From an uncultured beta proteobacterium (GTDB taxonomy: Bacteria; Pseudomonadota; Gammaproteobacteria; Burkholderiales; Burkholderiaceae_A), in contig CACOBT010000002.1 of the NCBI GenBank assembly GCA_902625535.1, positions 62,001 to 126,000 on the forward strand: a DNA stretch of 64,000 nt, given 5' to 3'. Position 1 is the first letter of the stretch. Every line of letters begins with the position of its first letter. A program made the position numbers and the translations under genes. Positions 16,769 through 25,297 of the stretch are shown in pieces. The notes below the pieces were generated by a model. The model was not told the origin of the DNA, did no database searches, and saw nothing but the letters and a program-made list of their open reading frames with translations.

Positions 16769-17176
16769 ATGCCTACAGTTTATATTTTTTTTATCTTTTT
16801 TAATATGTTAGGGTCCATGCTGGTACTTTTTCATATATCTCACACAGAAAGTATTTCATTTGACAATAATAAGTCCATCTTTGTTGCTTTTGGTGTTCAA
16901 CTGATTCACTGCATTGCCATTCTAGGTCTAATTTATTTACTCAAGTATTCCTTGTTGCCACGAATGTGCATAAATCTATTTCACTTTGCCGCTAATTTGT
17001 TTTGTTTAGGGTTATTGGTTTTTTCGTTAAATATATATCTGAAATATATTTTTGGCTATAGCTTTTTTGCGCCAGTAATCCCTTTCGGAGGAGCTACTCT
17101 TTTTGTTGGCTGGGCTGCGGTACTTACAGGCCAGTCTATATGGCTTTTCAGAAAAATTTCAGGTGCCAAGTTTTAG
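16769..17176 (+). CDS. DUF423 family membrane protein
   Basis: A 135-residue inner-membrane protein with four hydrophobic helices. The C-terminal motif FAPVIPFGGATLFVGWAAVL fits the DUF423 (YgdD-like) signature with its glycine-rich last helix, and an early VQLIHCIAILGL replaces the usual YH-x-LA segment. The ATG at 16769 has AGGA 6 bases upstream; a TTG three bases earlier is also in frame. Its end overlaps the convergent crcB gene by 18 bases. Function unknown. Confidence 0.78.
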   Translation: MPTVYIFFIFFNMLGSMLVLFHISHTESISFDNNKSIFVAFGVQLIHCIAILGLIYLLKYSLLPRMCINLFHFAANLFCLGLLVFSLNIYLKYIFGYSFFAPVIPFGGATLFVGWAAVLTGQSIWLFRKISGAKF

Positions 17177-17551
17177 CAAATATAAAGTTATGTAATAAAA
17201 CATGGCCACACATAGAATTGAGCCTATAACGTGCGAGCCGACTAGGGCGAGGGCAAGCACGATTTGCGAGTTTTTTAGAAGAAGAAAAATTTCTGCCGAG
17301 AAAGCTGAAAAAGTAGTTAAACTGCCCAAAAATCCCGTGGTGAGCGCTATTTTCGTGTTGTTATCCAAATTATTGTTATCCGATATATAAGCTAAAAGGA
17401 TACCAATTAGGCAAGCTCCGAGGATATTAGAAACTAAAATACCAGACGAAAAAAGTTTGTTCGTTGGGTTAAAAAGAACGTTCAGATAATGCCTTAACAG
17501 CGCGCCTACCGCCGCTCCCGTGGCAATATAAATATATAAAATTCCAGGCAA
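17159..17551 (-). CDS. crcB: Fluoride efflux channel CrcB/Fluc
   Basis: A 130-residue, four-helix protein of the Fluc family, which exports fluoride as a dual-topology dimer. Diagnostic parts are GAAVGALLRHYLN in helix 1, SNILGACLIG with the pore-lining Asn in helix 2, and GFLGSLTTFSAFSAE with the TTFS-x-F motif in helix 3. The start is a TTG at 17551; no ATG occurs in frame before the first helix. No fluoride riboswitch was recognised upstream. Confidence 0.9.
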   Translation of the reverse strand: MPGILYIYIATGAAVGALLRHYLNVLFNPTNKLFSSGILVSNILGACLIGILLAYISDNNNLDNNTKIALTTGFLGSLTTFSAFSAEIFLLLKNSQIVLALALVGSHVIGSILCVAMFYYITLYLLKLGT

Positions 17552-17653
17552 AGCGTTTACAGGTTGATTAAATGGTTTCCCGATAGTATCAATTATTTGG
17601 TTAAAATGGAACTTTGATACATGCAGATAATCTGAAATAAATGGTGGGGGAGT

Positions 17654-18868
17654 ATGGTTAAAGAGCGGGGGTTTTTCGAACGGTCATTCATGTTTCGTAT
17701 GATACGGGACTTCTTTTTGCTGCTCGTAATTGTTGCTGTTTTGGAATTGGGTCTCAGATATATTGCCATCCTTTATGAATTTAAAAACAACGAACCAATC
17801 AGAGTTCAACAAGTCGCAATCAATTTATCTAACGACATTAGATCTATCATGTTAAATGCGGGTGGGCCAACTGCAGCAAGAACGATCTACCCAATTATAG
17901 ATAAGAATTATCATGATTTGGGTTTTTTGGTTGCAGTGGAACCGTCTCAAATCACTGTCGATTCGATAAAAGTTTCACAAGGGATGGACGCGTTTGGCTT
18001 ACAACAGGTCTGGCCAGTCGGACATCATACAGAATCTAAGGTCGAAATAGCCGCGGAGCAGTATTGTTTGGGTTGTCACATAAAGGCTAAAGTTGGTGAT
18101 GTTTTAGGTACGGTGACTGTTCGCAGTTACTTTGATCGTAAACTCGATGTTTGGTTAGATGAAGTGCGAGTTGCGGCGGGGGTGTTGTCGGTAAATATAT
18201 TGATACACACTTTAGTACTATTCTTTCTGCTTAAGATTAGAATGCAGCCGCTTTTGAATTTAAGATCTACCGTTTCATCGCTTGCCAGGGGTTTAATGGA
18301 CATTTCGCCCCGGACAAAAACCAGGTCAGAGGATGAGTTTGGCGATTTAGCGAATGATCTTAACCATTTTTTAGATCGAATTGCTTTGGTTGTTAAAGAT
18401 TTGGACGTTATATTGAGTGAGGTACTGGTGGTCGGAGATCGTTTAAAAGTGTTAACAAAGCAGTTGGATAGTCAGTGTAGAGAGATGAGAGAAATGCTTT
18501 TTCCAATGGAAACAGAGGGCGCAGGCAGTAATGAGCTCGAACTAGTTGCGGCTAGAGAATCTGGAGCAATGAAAACGCTGAGAGCATCTGCCGATAAAAT
18601 TAAAGAGAAAGGTGGTACCCGGTCAAAAGTAATTGTTGACCAATATGATGATTTGATAGAGCAATTACATGGGTCATTTGAGGAACTTCATGACAGTGTT
18701 AAAAGGTGCGCGGAGTTGGAAAGGAAGAGGGGTAAGAATATCGACCGATATGATCTTTTTATGAATGCATTGAAGGAGATGGCTCTTTTAGAGGCTAGTA
18801 TGCAGAGGGTGGCAAAAAATGGTAGGGAAACATTGAGGAGAATTGTTCAGGTGTCGGCTAATGACTAG
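17654..18868 (+). CDS. Membrane sensor-like protein with c-type heme motif, HAMP domain and coiled coil
   Basis: A 404-residue protein. A first membrane helix (residues 19-40) is followed by a periplasmic domain of about 130 residues that ends in CLGCH (Cys138, Cys141, His142), a single c-type heme-binding site, then a second helix (about 172-194), a HAMP linker (about 196-245) and a long alpha-helical, probably coiled-coil region to the end. The periplasmic part resembles the heme-PAS/Tll0287-like (DUF3365) sensor domains found in chemoreceptors and kinases, but no kinase, methyl-accepting, GGDEF or other output domain follows. The start has a strong GGGGGAG. The next gene overlaps its stop codon. 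Confidence 0.75.
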   Translation: MVKERGFFERSFMFRMIRDFFLLLVIVAVLELGLRYIAILYEFKNNEPIRVQQVAINLSNDIRSIMLNAGGPTAARTIYPIIDKNYHDLGFLVAVEPSQITVDSIKVSQGMDAFGLQQVWPVGHHTESKVEIAAEQYCLGCHIKAKVGDVLGTVTVRSYFDRKLDVWLDEVRVAAGVLSVNILIHTLVLFFLLKIRMQPLLNLRSTVSSLARGLMDISPRTKTRSEDEFGDLANDLNHFLDRIALVVKDLDVILSEVLVVGDRLKVLTKQLDSQCREMREMLFPMETEGAGSNELELVAARESGAMKTLRASADKIKEKGGTRSKVIVDQYDDLIEQLHGSFEELHDSVKRCAELERKRGKNIDRYDLFMNALKEMALLEASMQRVAKNGRETLRRIVQVSAND

Positions 18869-19277
18869 TTTTTTTACTATTTTCTTTTCTATGGTTAATT
18901 TCGGAACAAACCTTGCCGTTGAATTCGAAAAGGATGAATGGATTAGCGTACGAGAAGATACCCTGCTCATTAAAAATCAAATTATTCCTCGTAATCGTCA
19001 CAGAAGAGGAGTGATTGAGTTACAGAATTTTTCAAAGGCTACGAGCGATGGAGCAATGTCAATGGAGTTATTGACGGAATATGATTGCAAGAAGGGAACC
19101 TTTAGGTTGGTTAACTATCGCGGGTTTTCGAAAAGGAATCTCAAAGGTGAACTAGTCTATGACTGGCAAGGATTTGAGCCTCGCGCTTTTGTGGGAATTC
19201 CAATCGCAACTCCGGCAAGAGATGTTTTTGAGTTTGTTTGCGGATACAAGAGAAAGGTTTTTAGGTACTATGATTGA
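18861..19277 (+). CDS. Surface-adhesin-E-like exported protein
   Basis: A 138-residue protein with a signal peptide (MTSFFTIFFSMVNFGTNLA) and a beta-rich domain with the pattern of the surface-adhesin protein E/CNP1-like group: a WISV strand, conserved paired strands, then MELLTEYDC and a Phe/Arg-rich strand. Two similar proteins occur elsewhere in this window (34838-35266 and 37715-38248), all with the Tyr-Asp-Cys triplet. The ATG at 18861 overlaps the preceding stop by 8 bases; the downstream gene overlaps its own stop by 8 bases. Role unknown; periplasmic or surface location inferred. Confidence 0.68.
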   Translation: MTSFFTIFFSMVNFGTNLAVEFEKDEWISVREDTLLIKNQIIPRNRHRRGVIELQNFSKATSDGAMSMELLTEYDCKKGTFRLVNYRGFSKRNLKGELVYDWQGFEPRAFVGIPIATPARDVFEFVCGYKRKVFRYYD

Positions 19278-19650
19278 GGATGTAAAAACGGAGGTGTATT
19301 TTGACGGAGCGTGTCCATTATGCAAAAGGGAGATCTCTTTGTACAAAAAACTAGATAAGGACGGGATAATAAGTTGGGTGGATATATCTGATTGCTCTCC
19401 CTCTGTAGCTGGTATATCGAGGAATGACCTATCAAAGAGGTTTCATGTAAAAAGCAAAGATGGTGAGATTTTTAGCGGGGCTGAAGCTTTTTTTAATTTG
19501 TGGAGAGAGCTCCCTGGATGGAAATGGTTGGGACGCTTAGGAAAATATCCATTCATAGTAAATCTTGCAGAAATGTTATATATTAAGTTTTTGAAGATCA
19601 GGCCTTATATGCAAAAAATCGTGGCCTGGATTGACAAGAAAAAAACTTAG
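19270..19650 (+). CDS. DCC1-like thiol-disulfide oxidoreductase (DUF393)
   Basis: A 126-residue protein of the DCC family, named for the motif Asp-x2-Cys-x2-Cys. Here VYFDGACPLCKREI places the redox pair at Cys15 and Cys18, followed by WVDIS and the family's FSGAEAFFNLWREL region and a C-terminal helix. These proteins have a thioredoxin-like fold with a predicted thiol-disulfide exchange role. It starts inside the end of the surface-adhesin-E-like gene and is followed 18 bases later by a peroxiredoxin gene. Confidence 0.87.
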   Translation: MIEDVKTEVYFDGACPLCKREISLYKKLDKDGIISWVDISDCSPSVAGISRNDLSKRFHVKSKDGEIFSGAEAFFNLWRELPGWKWLGRLGKYPFIVNLAEMLYIKFLKIRPYMQKIVAWIDKKKT

Positions 19651-19668
19651 TTTTATAGAGGATCAAAT

Positions 19669-20319
19669 ATGAGGATAAATGACGAAGCCCCCAACTTTAC
19701 TGCTCAGTCAACGGCAGGCGATATAAATTTTCATGATTGGTGTAAAGATTCTTGGACTCTTTTTTTTTCCCATCCCAAAGATTTTACACCCGTTTGCGCC
19801 ACCGAAATTAGTACTTTGTCTGCATCTGAAAGTGAGTTTACAAAACGTAATTGTAAATTAATTGGCTTAAGTGTTGATTCCTTAGACAGCCACTTTGATT
19901 GGTTGAATGATATGAAGCAGACCTACGGTGCAAACATTCAATTTCCAATAATCGCAGATGAAAATCTCTACGTTTCTAAGTTATATAATATGTTACCCGC
20001 TGATACTGTCACAGAGGGTCAAAGATCTGCAGCTGACAATGCTACTGTGAGAACAGTTTACATAATCAGTCCCGACTTGAAGATAAAAATGATGATGGCG
20101 TATCCTATGACCACCGGGCGGGATGTGGAAGAACTCTTGCGTGTGGTAGATTCGATTCAGCTAACTGCCGGACACAAAGTGGCAACTCCTGTCAATTGGA
20201 GGTCTGGACAGGATGTTATCATTGCCGCCTCGGTAAGCGACGACGAAGCGAAAAAACTTTTTCCTGAGGGCTGGAAGTCGGTAAATGCTTACACCAGAGT
20301 AGTAGGGCAACCTAAATAG
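19669..20319 (+). CDS. 1-Cys peroxiredoxin (Prx6 type)
   Basis: A 216-residue AhpC/TSA-family peroxidase. The active site DFTPVCATE has the peroxidatic Cys43, with Thr40 and the later Arg (ATVRTVYIISPD) completing the site. The long C-terminal domain with TPVNWRSGQDVI and LFPEGW is typical of the Prx6 group, which has no resolving cysteine in the usual place. It reduces hydrogen peroxide and organic peroxides using an external thiol donor. The upstream thiol oxidoreductase could be a partner, but that is only suggested by position. Confidence 0.93.
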   Translation: MRINDEAPNFTAQSTAGDINFHDWCKDSWTLFFSHPKDFTPVCATEISTLSASESEFTKRNCKLIGLSVDSLDSHFDWLNDMKQTYGANIQFPIIADENLYVSKLYNMLPADTVTEGQRSAADNATVRTVYIISPDLKIKMMMAYPMTTGRDVEELLRVVDSIQLTAGHKVATPVNWRSGQDVIIAASVSDDEAKKLFPEGWKSVNAYTRVVGQPK

Positions 20320-20324
20320 AGACG

Positions 20325-20354
20325 ATTACAAAAATGTTTCTGGTGGATTGTAAT
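20325..20354. terminator. Possible bidirectional hairpin between convergent genes
   Basis: ATTACAA at 20325-20331 pairs with TTGTAAT at 20348-20354 across a 16-base loop, between the convergent peroxiredoxin and aldolase genes. The stem is AT-rich and short and there is no clear U-tract, so this is weak support for a terminator. Confidence 0.3.
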
Positions 20355-21136
20355 TATAGATTCTCTAAATCATCATAAAAATTTGTTTTTAGCAAATGTA
20401 GTTGTACAGAGATAAAGTTGGCATCGTGTGCAATGGCAACGAAGCGAAAGCCTTGCTTAAAACGCTCTAATCCTTCTTTATTTGTTAGAGCTATTGTCCC
20501 AGCTGGCTTCCCTTTTTCTGATATTACCTTTACCGCACCCTTAATTTGATCCTCAACTTCTTTTGCTGACGTATCCCCCAACTTGTCCATGCTTGCGGCA
20601 AGATCATGAGGGCCAATAAAAACCCCGTCAACTCCGTCGGTATCTATGATTGCCGCCAAATTTTGAAGCCCCTTCATACTTTCAACCTGGACTAAGATAG
20701 ATATTTCGTTCGACGCTTCTTGTAAATAATTTTCTCGAAGACCGTATTTGCTTGCACGGGAGATTCCCGTAACTCCTCTCTCGCCGGTCGGTGGATAATT
20801 GCAGTATCTGACCACAGCTTCAGCCTCTGCTCTACAACTGATCATCGGAACCATTATGCCGTCGACTCCAATATCTAAAACACGTTTTATCTCTACGATG
20901 TCATTTGAGCCGACTCTTACCAGGCAAACTATTTCCTGGTTAATTGACCTGACTGCGTTTAATTGATCGGTTAAGTTATTGGGGTTATTAACTCCGTGCT
21001 CACAGTCAAATAATATCCAATCAAAACCCACGTTAGAAATAATTTCAGCTACACAGGGAGCGCCAAGAGTAGCCCAAATTCCAACTGTCCTTTTCTTCTT
21101 GAATAATTTTTTTGTAAACTTTTCTGTCATGGTCAT
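20354..21136 (-). CDS. HpcH/HpaI aldolase family protein
   Basis: A 260-residue class II, metal-dependent pyruvate aldolase of the HpcH/HpaI type. Evidence: GIWATLGAPCVAEI with FDCEHGV near residue 45, the catalytic-side Arg in VRVGSND, the metal ligand Glu in VQVESMKGL and Asp in GPHDLAASM. Such enzymes cleave 4-hydroxy-2-oxoacids to pyruvate and an aldehyde; the substrate here is not determinable and no aromatic degradation genes are nearby. It is transcribed alone, converging with the peroxiredoxin gene. Confidence 0.9.
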   Translation of the reverse strand: MTMTEKFTKKLFKKKRTVGIWATLGAPCVAEIISNVGFDWILFDCEHGVNNPNNLTDQLNAVRSINQEIVCLVRVGSNDIVEIKRVLDIGVDGIMVPMISCRAEAEAVVRYCNYPPTGERGVTGISRASKYGLRENYLQEASNEISILVQVESMKGLQNLAAIIDTDGVDGVFIGPHDLAASMDKLGDTSAKEVEDQIKGAVKVISEKGKPAGTIALTNKEGLERFKQGFRFVAIAHDANFISVQLHLLKTNFYDDLENL

Positions 21137-21677
21137 TCTTATCTAAATAAGCGAGTAACTATCTGCACACTGGGCTTGAACACTCCCCACGCTAATGTTA
21201 GCATCTTAATTCTTGCATGGATAAAGTCTTGATCTTCCGTTTTTTATTAGGATAGCTGGTTTTTCTGTATTTTTTGAGCTGTGCTCACCACAGTATGCTG
21301 ACAATGTATTTGATAACTTTTAAGGTGGAGATTATTTATCTTCTTCGCCACGCTGTTTTGGGTTGACTGTGGCAAAAAGTGAGGAATTTCCTTCCGAGAC
21401 TTGTTCATTAATCAAGATAAAATTATTGAAGGAGAAATTTTCCTAGTTAATAATAACCACGCTTGTTTTGGCACTGGAAATTTAAATGGGAAATAGAGTT
21501 ATAAGAGCGAGCGACCTCTAACAGTAATTTTTGCCAATGATTAGCAGAGAAATAATGTAAAAATTATTGGCGATTTGTTAGTTACCACGATTACGTGGGG
21601 CAGGTGGTTTTTTTTTAAATATAAAGAAATTGTTAAACATGTTGTAAATTTCGGTGTTTTTAGGGAGGTAAGGTTAA
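21137..21677. other. 541-base non-coding leader region upstream of metY
   Basis: The longest stretch without a convincing gene. Only very short open frames (about 11-23 codons, without good ribosome binding sites) occur on either strand. It holds one copy of a hairpin element with a nine-T tract (21569-21618) and ends with a strong ribosome binding site (GGGAGG) before metY. A long 5' leader with a terminator-like hairpin is compatible with attenuation or a methionine/SAM-responsive RNA, but I could not match it to any known riboswitch consensus. Confidence 0.5.
21569..21618 (+). repeat. Hairpin/T-tract element, copy A (upstream of metY)
   Basis: The copy reads GGCGATTTGTTA, then TACCACGATTA, a CGTGG insertion, GGCAGGTGG and nine T. 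The same blocks, in the same order, recur at 23098-23152. CGATTTGTT can pair with GGCAGGTGG through several G-U pairs and one mismatch; alternatively CCACG pairs with the inserted CGTGG. The two structures exclude each other. The T-tract makes it terminator-like. See copy B for the better-paired version. Confidence 0.6.
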
Positions 21678-22970
21678 ATGGCGAAAGAATCCGATTCATG
21701 GAAGTTTGAGACTCAGGCAATCCACGCAGGTTATGATGTTGACCCTACAACTAAAGCAGTTGCGGTTCCAATTCATCAAACAGTTGCTTATGCATTTGAT
21801 GACACGCAGCATGGGGCAGATTTATTCGATTTAAAAGTGGCGGGTAACATTTATACTCGCATCATGAACCCAACTCAAGACGTGTTAGAAAAGAGAGTAG
21901 CCAATTTGGAAGGAGGGATTGCCGGATTAGCGCTGGCTTCTGGGCAAAGCGCCGTTACTTACTCCATCCAAACTATTGCAGAAGCGGGGGATAACATAGT
22001 ATCCGTTTCTACGCTTTATGGGGGTACTTATAACCTCTTCGCACATACTCTTCCACAATTTGGCATTAAAGTTAAGTTCGCTGATTATAGGGCACCAGAA
22101 AAGTTCGGGGAACTGATTGATGATAAGACTAAGGCCGTATATTGTGAGAGCATAGGCAATCCCCTTGGTAATGTGACGGATATTGGACGACTTGCAAAAA
22201 CTGCACATGATCATGGTGTGCCCTTAATTGTAGACAATACCGTGGCCACTCCTTATCTTTGCCGTCCTTTCGAGCATGGCGCCGATATTGTCGTACATAG
22301 CTTAACCAAATATATGGGTGGACATGGAACTACTCTCGGGGGAATTATCGTGGATTCAGGAAAATTTCCATGGGGCGAACATAAAGGGCGCTTTAAGCGA
22401 TTGAATGAGCCCGATGTTAGTTACCATGGAGTTGTTTATTCAGAAGCATTAGGACCAGCGGCCTATATTGGAAGAGCCAGAGTTGTCCCTTTAAGAAATA
22501 CCGGTGCGGCCATTAGTCCGTTTAACGCTTTCCAGATTATTCAGGGTATCGAAACGCTGTCGCTTAGAATGGAAAGAATTTGCTCCAACTCGCTAGCAAT
22601 AGCAGATTATTTGAAAAGTCATTCAAAAGTAGCCTGGGTCAATTACGCAGGATTGAATGATCACCCTGATCAAAACCTTCTGAATACTTATATGTCCGGA
22701 AAGGCAAGTGGAATATTAAACTTTGGATTGAAGGGAGGTAGATCAGCTGGATCTTCTTTTCAGGACGCTCTGAATCTGTTCACGAGACTGGTCAACATTG
22801 GAGATTGCAAATCGCTTGCATGTCACCCGGCCAGTACGACACATCGGCAACTCGCTCCGGAAGAGTTAGAGTTGGCAGGTGTAACTGAGGATATGGTACG
22901 GCTTTCTATCGGTATTGAACATGTAGACGATTTAATTAATGATCTAGATCAGGCATTAGAGGCTGCTTAG
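21678..22970 (+). CDS. metY: O-acetylhomoserine aminocarboxypropyltransferase (O-acetylhomoserine sulfhydrylase)
   Basis: A 430-residue PLP enzyme of the Cys/Met metabolism family. The length (about 430 rather than 380-400) and [16 protein letters not shown] at the start are typical of O-acetylhomoserine sulfhydrylases. Phosphate and substrate contacts are seen in [10 protein letters not shown] and ALASGQSAV, and the PLP lysine is in [11 protein letters not shown]. It combines O-acetylhomoserine with sulfide to make homocysteine, thereby using the sulfide made by the cysI cluster. The start has GGGAGG. It is a single gene flanked on both sides by copies of the same hairpin element. Confidence 0.94.
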   Translation: MAKESDSWKFETQAIHAGYDVDPTTKAVAVPIHQTVAYAFDDTQHGADLFDLKVAGNIYTRIMNPTQDVLEKRVANLEGGIAGLALASGQSAVTYSIQTIAEAGDNIVSVSTLYGGTYNLFAHTLPQFGIKVKFADYRAPEKFGELIDDKTKAVYCESIGNPLGNVTDIGRLAKTAHDHGVPLIVDNTVATPYLCRPFEHGADIVVHSLTKYMGGHGTTLGGIIVDSGKFPWGEHKGRFKRLNEPDVSYHGVVYSEALGPAAYIGRARVVPLRNTGAAISPFNAFQIIQGIETLSLRMERICSNSLAIADYLKSHSKVAWVNYAGLNDHPDQNLLNTYMSGKASGILNFGLKGGRSAGSSFQDALNLFTRLVNIGDCKSLACHPASTTHRQLAPEELELAGVTEDMVRLSIGIEHVDDLINDLDQALEAA

Positions 22971-23097
22971 CGGATATTGTATTAACTATTTCCTCGGACA
23001 AATTTTCTCTCCTGTATTTTTTTCAGGCTTTTCTGGGTTTAGATTGTGCAGGTAAACCAATGGCTCGTTTGGACCAAAGGGTTCTGGATAGATTGTC

Positions 23098-23152
23098 GGC
23101 GACTTGCTAAAAAATTTTTATACCACGATTAAGCAGGTCGATTTTTTTTTAA
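23098..23152 (+). repeat. Hairpin/T-tract element, copy B (between metY and ykvA-like gene)
   Basis: The copy reads GGCGACTTGCTA, an A/T-rich insert, TACCACGATTA, AGCAGGTCGA and nine T. CGACTTGCT (23100-23108) pairs completely with AGCAGGTCG (23132-23140) with one G-U, leaving the conserved TACCACGATTA in the loop and the T-tract directly after the stem. This is an intrinsic-terminator shape, about 125 bases after the metY stop. It shares its sequence blocks and order with copy A. Confidence 0.65.
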
Positions 23153-23207
23153 TTTTCGCGATATGTTAAGTTTTTCAGTGATATGGATAATTAGTTAAGT
23201 TGTCTAA

Positions 23208-23615
23208 ATGCCCGAGTTGAGAGAAAAATTTAAAAAACTCACTTCAAAATTTGTCAATATCATAAAGGTAGATTCTCTAGCGCTTTGGTTTGCCCGGAGA
23301 CATCCGGAAACACCTTTTTTTGTAACAATATTGTTGTGGCTCGTCGTCGCATATGCCCTAAGCCCAATAGATCTTATTCCGGATTTCATACCAATTCTGG
23401 GACTATTGGATGATTTGCTCATAGTTGCGACCGCTATTTTTTTTGCCGTTAAATTGTTACCAGTCAGGGTAATTGATAGATGTAGAGCTCTTGCTTTACA
23501 ATTTGTTGAAAAAAATAAGAAAGAACCTACGATTTTTATAGGGGCCTTTTTTGTGATCTTTTTATGGTTATTAATCGCTTATGGGTTTTATTTTTTTATT
23601 ATTCAAAGGTACTAA
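23208..23615 (+). CDS. YkvA family (DUF1232) membrane protein
   Basis: A 135-residue protein with the DUF1232 signature YALSPIDLIPDFIPILGLLD (in the first membrane hairpin) and a second hydrophobic segment at the C-terminus (FIGAFFVIFLWLLIAYGF). A basic N-terminal region precedes the membrane part. Function of the family unknown. Its stop codon is adjacent to the start of the metalloprotease gene, suggesting cotranscription. Confidence 0.88.
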   Translation: MPELREKFKKLTSKFVNIIKVDSLALWFARRHPETPFFVTILLWLVVAYALSPIDLIPDFIPILGLLDDLLIVATAIFFAVKLLPVRVIDRCRALALQFVEKNKKEPTIFIGAFFVIFLWLLIAYGFYFFIIQRY

Positions 23616-23618
23616 TTG

Positions 23619-25292
23619 ATGAATAAAGTGTCCTTTACAGGTGCGTCTCTAAAAACGCAATATTCTGAGATTTCTCAACTCACTTCTGAGACATACAATG
23701 CTCTACTATATGGTTTTCACTGGGGCTTAAATAACATCACGTACAGCATTTTAGAGGGGCCTGAATCCAATTTTTCGGAAAATTACACACTGAATAATAA
23801 CCTCAATGAGTTGATTAAAGGCCAAATGCATGTAAGTCCTACCCAAGCAAAAGCTATTTCAAGTGCTTTTAAAACATGGTCGAACGTTGCAAATATAAAC
23901 TTTAGTCAGATAAAAGAAACGGAAGGATCGGTAGGTACTATACGCGTTGGTTTGAGCAATACTGTTGATTTGTTGGTTGATAATTCCTCGGCATTTGCTT
24001 TTTTTCCAGCAAATAACGACACGGCGGGCGACATATGGCTCAATACAACTACAAAAGATATTCTTAATGGGAAATTTATTGGGAATTTTTCTGAATCATC
24101 GTTCAATGAAACGTCTTTTTCGTATTCGATTTTGGTGCACGAAATCGGTCATGCCTTAGGACTTAAACATCCTTTTGAAACCTCAGCACGAAATTTTAGT
24201 GTACTCGCTGTTAGTGATAATCTACTTAATAATACGATTATGAGTTACTCATTATCATTAAACTCGGAAGTTATCGGATTAACCGCGTATCCTACTACAC
24301 CGATGATCGAGGATATCAGGGCAATACAACATTTATATGGAACGAATAGCTCCTTCAATTCCGGAGATACATCTTATTTTTTTGACGATTCTGCAACATA
24401 TTTTGAAACAATTTGGGATAGTGGTGGGATTGATGAAATTATATACAGCGGAAGTGAACCAATCGAATTGTTGCTGAATTCTGCGAGCGGGAGCTATGTT
24501 GGGAAAAGAGTCAAAGGTTATTCCGAGCATGATGCCAACTTGGTGGAAATTAAAAATATTTATATCGCTGATAATGTGATTATTGAAAATGCATTTGGAG
24601 GTTTTGGTAATGATTTGATTCACGGTAATTCTGCACCGAATTTCTTAGCAGGAGGTAAGGGTAATGACAACCTTTATGGATTTGGAGCAAATGATGTTTT
24701 CGAGGCTGGAGAGGGTAATGATTTTATTTATGGGGGAGACGGCGTAGATATTTTGGTAAGGACAGCCTCCGATTTCGATATAACCTTCCTCGGTCAACAA
24801 AGTTTTCAGGTCAAGAGTTTCGGAGCTGAGGGTGTAGATAAGCTGTTTAATGTTGAAAGAATATACGTCGGAGATTTAGACTCTCCGTTTAGGATCATTG
24901 GTTTAGATATCAATCAGGGTGAATCATCTGGTTCAGTATTTCGATTATACAAGGCTGCTTTTAATCGTACACCAGATGGATTCGAAGTTGGATACCATGT
25001 TAGAAATATTGAAAACGACGGGTTGAACTTCATTAACATAGCAAGAAATTTTCTTTTATCTCCAGAATTTAAGAAAACGTATGGAGAAAACCAGTCTGAT
25101 GAGGAATATATACGATCCTTGTACCAAAATGTATTAAATAGGGAACCTCAGGAGTTTGAATTAAAATACTATATCGATCAGTTTGAAAATTTTTCAACGG
25201 AACGTGCAGTAACTCTTTTAAATTTCTCTGAGAGTCCAGAGAACGTTTCAATTATCTTCCCTAGTATCGAGTTTGGTATCGATTTGTTATAA
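23619..25292 (+). CDS. Serralysin-like M10 metalloprotease with RTX repeats and DUF4214 tail
   Basis: A 557-residue secreted protease. The zinc motif HEIGHALGLKHP (residues about 174-185) and the Met-turn TIMSYS (about 206-211) define the metzincin catalytic domain. Glycine/aspartate-rich RTX nonapeptide-like repeats follow (GGFGNDLIHG, GGKGNDNLYG, GEGNDFIYGG; about 327-378), which bind calcium and mark a type I secretion substrate. The last 110 residues carry two copies of the pattern Y-x2-xFNRTPD/Y-x2-VLNREPQ typical of DUF4214. No signal peptide is present and no type I secretion genes are nearby. The ATG at 23619 is preceded in frame by a TTG at 23616. Confidence 0.88.
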   Translation: MNKVSFTGASLKTQYSEISQLTSETYNALLYGFHWGLNNITYSILEGPESNFSENYTLNNNLNELIKGQMHVSPTQAKAISSAFKTWSNVANINFSQIKETEGSVGTIRVGLSNTVDLLVDNSSAFAFFPANNDTAGDIWLNTTTKDILNGKFIGNFSESSFNETSFSYSILVHEIGHALGLKHPFETSARNFSVLAVSDNLLNNTIMSYSLSLNSEVIGLTAYPTTPMIEDIRAIQHLYGTNSSFNSGDTSYFFDDSATYFETIWDSGGIDEIIYSGSEPIELLLNSASGSYVGKRVKGYSEHDANLVEIKNIYIADNVIIENAFGGFGNDLIHGNSAPNFLAGGKGNDNLYGFGANDVFEAGEGNDFIYGGDGVDILVRTASDFDITFLGQQSFQVKSFGAEGVDKLFNVERIYVGDLDSPFRIIGLDINQGESSGSVFRLYKAAFNRTPDGFEVGYHVRNIENDGLNFINIARNFLLSPEFKKTYGENQSDEEYIRSLYQNVLNREPQEFELKYYIDQFENFSTERAVTLLNFSESPENVSIIFPSIEFGIDLL

Positions 25293-25297
25293 GCACG

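Noticed and set aside
21137..21677. Known SAM or SAH riboswitch upstream of metY
   Set aside because: Position is suggestive, but I could not match any known consensus; only the duplicated hairpin element is reported.
23061..23111. A 16-codon open frame (ATG 23061) before copy B of the hairpin element
   Set aside because: Weak ribosome binding site, no counterpart near copy A, and no similarity to a leader peptide.
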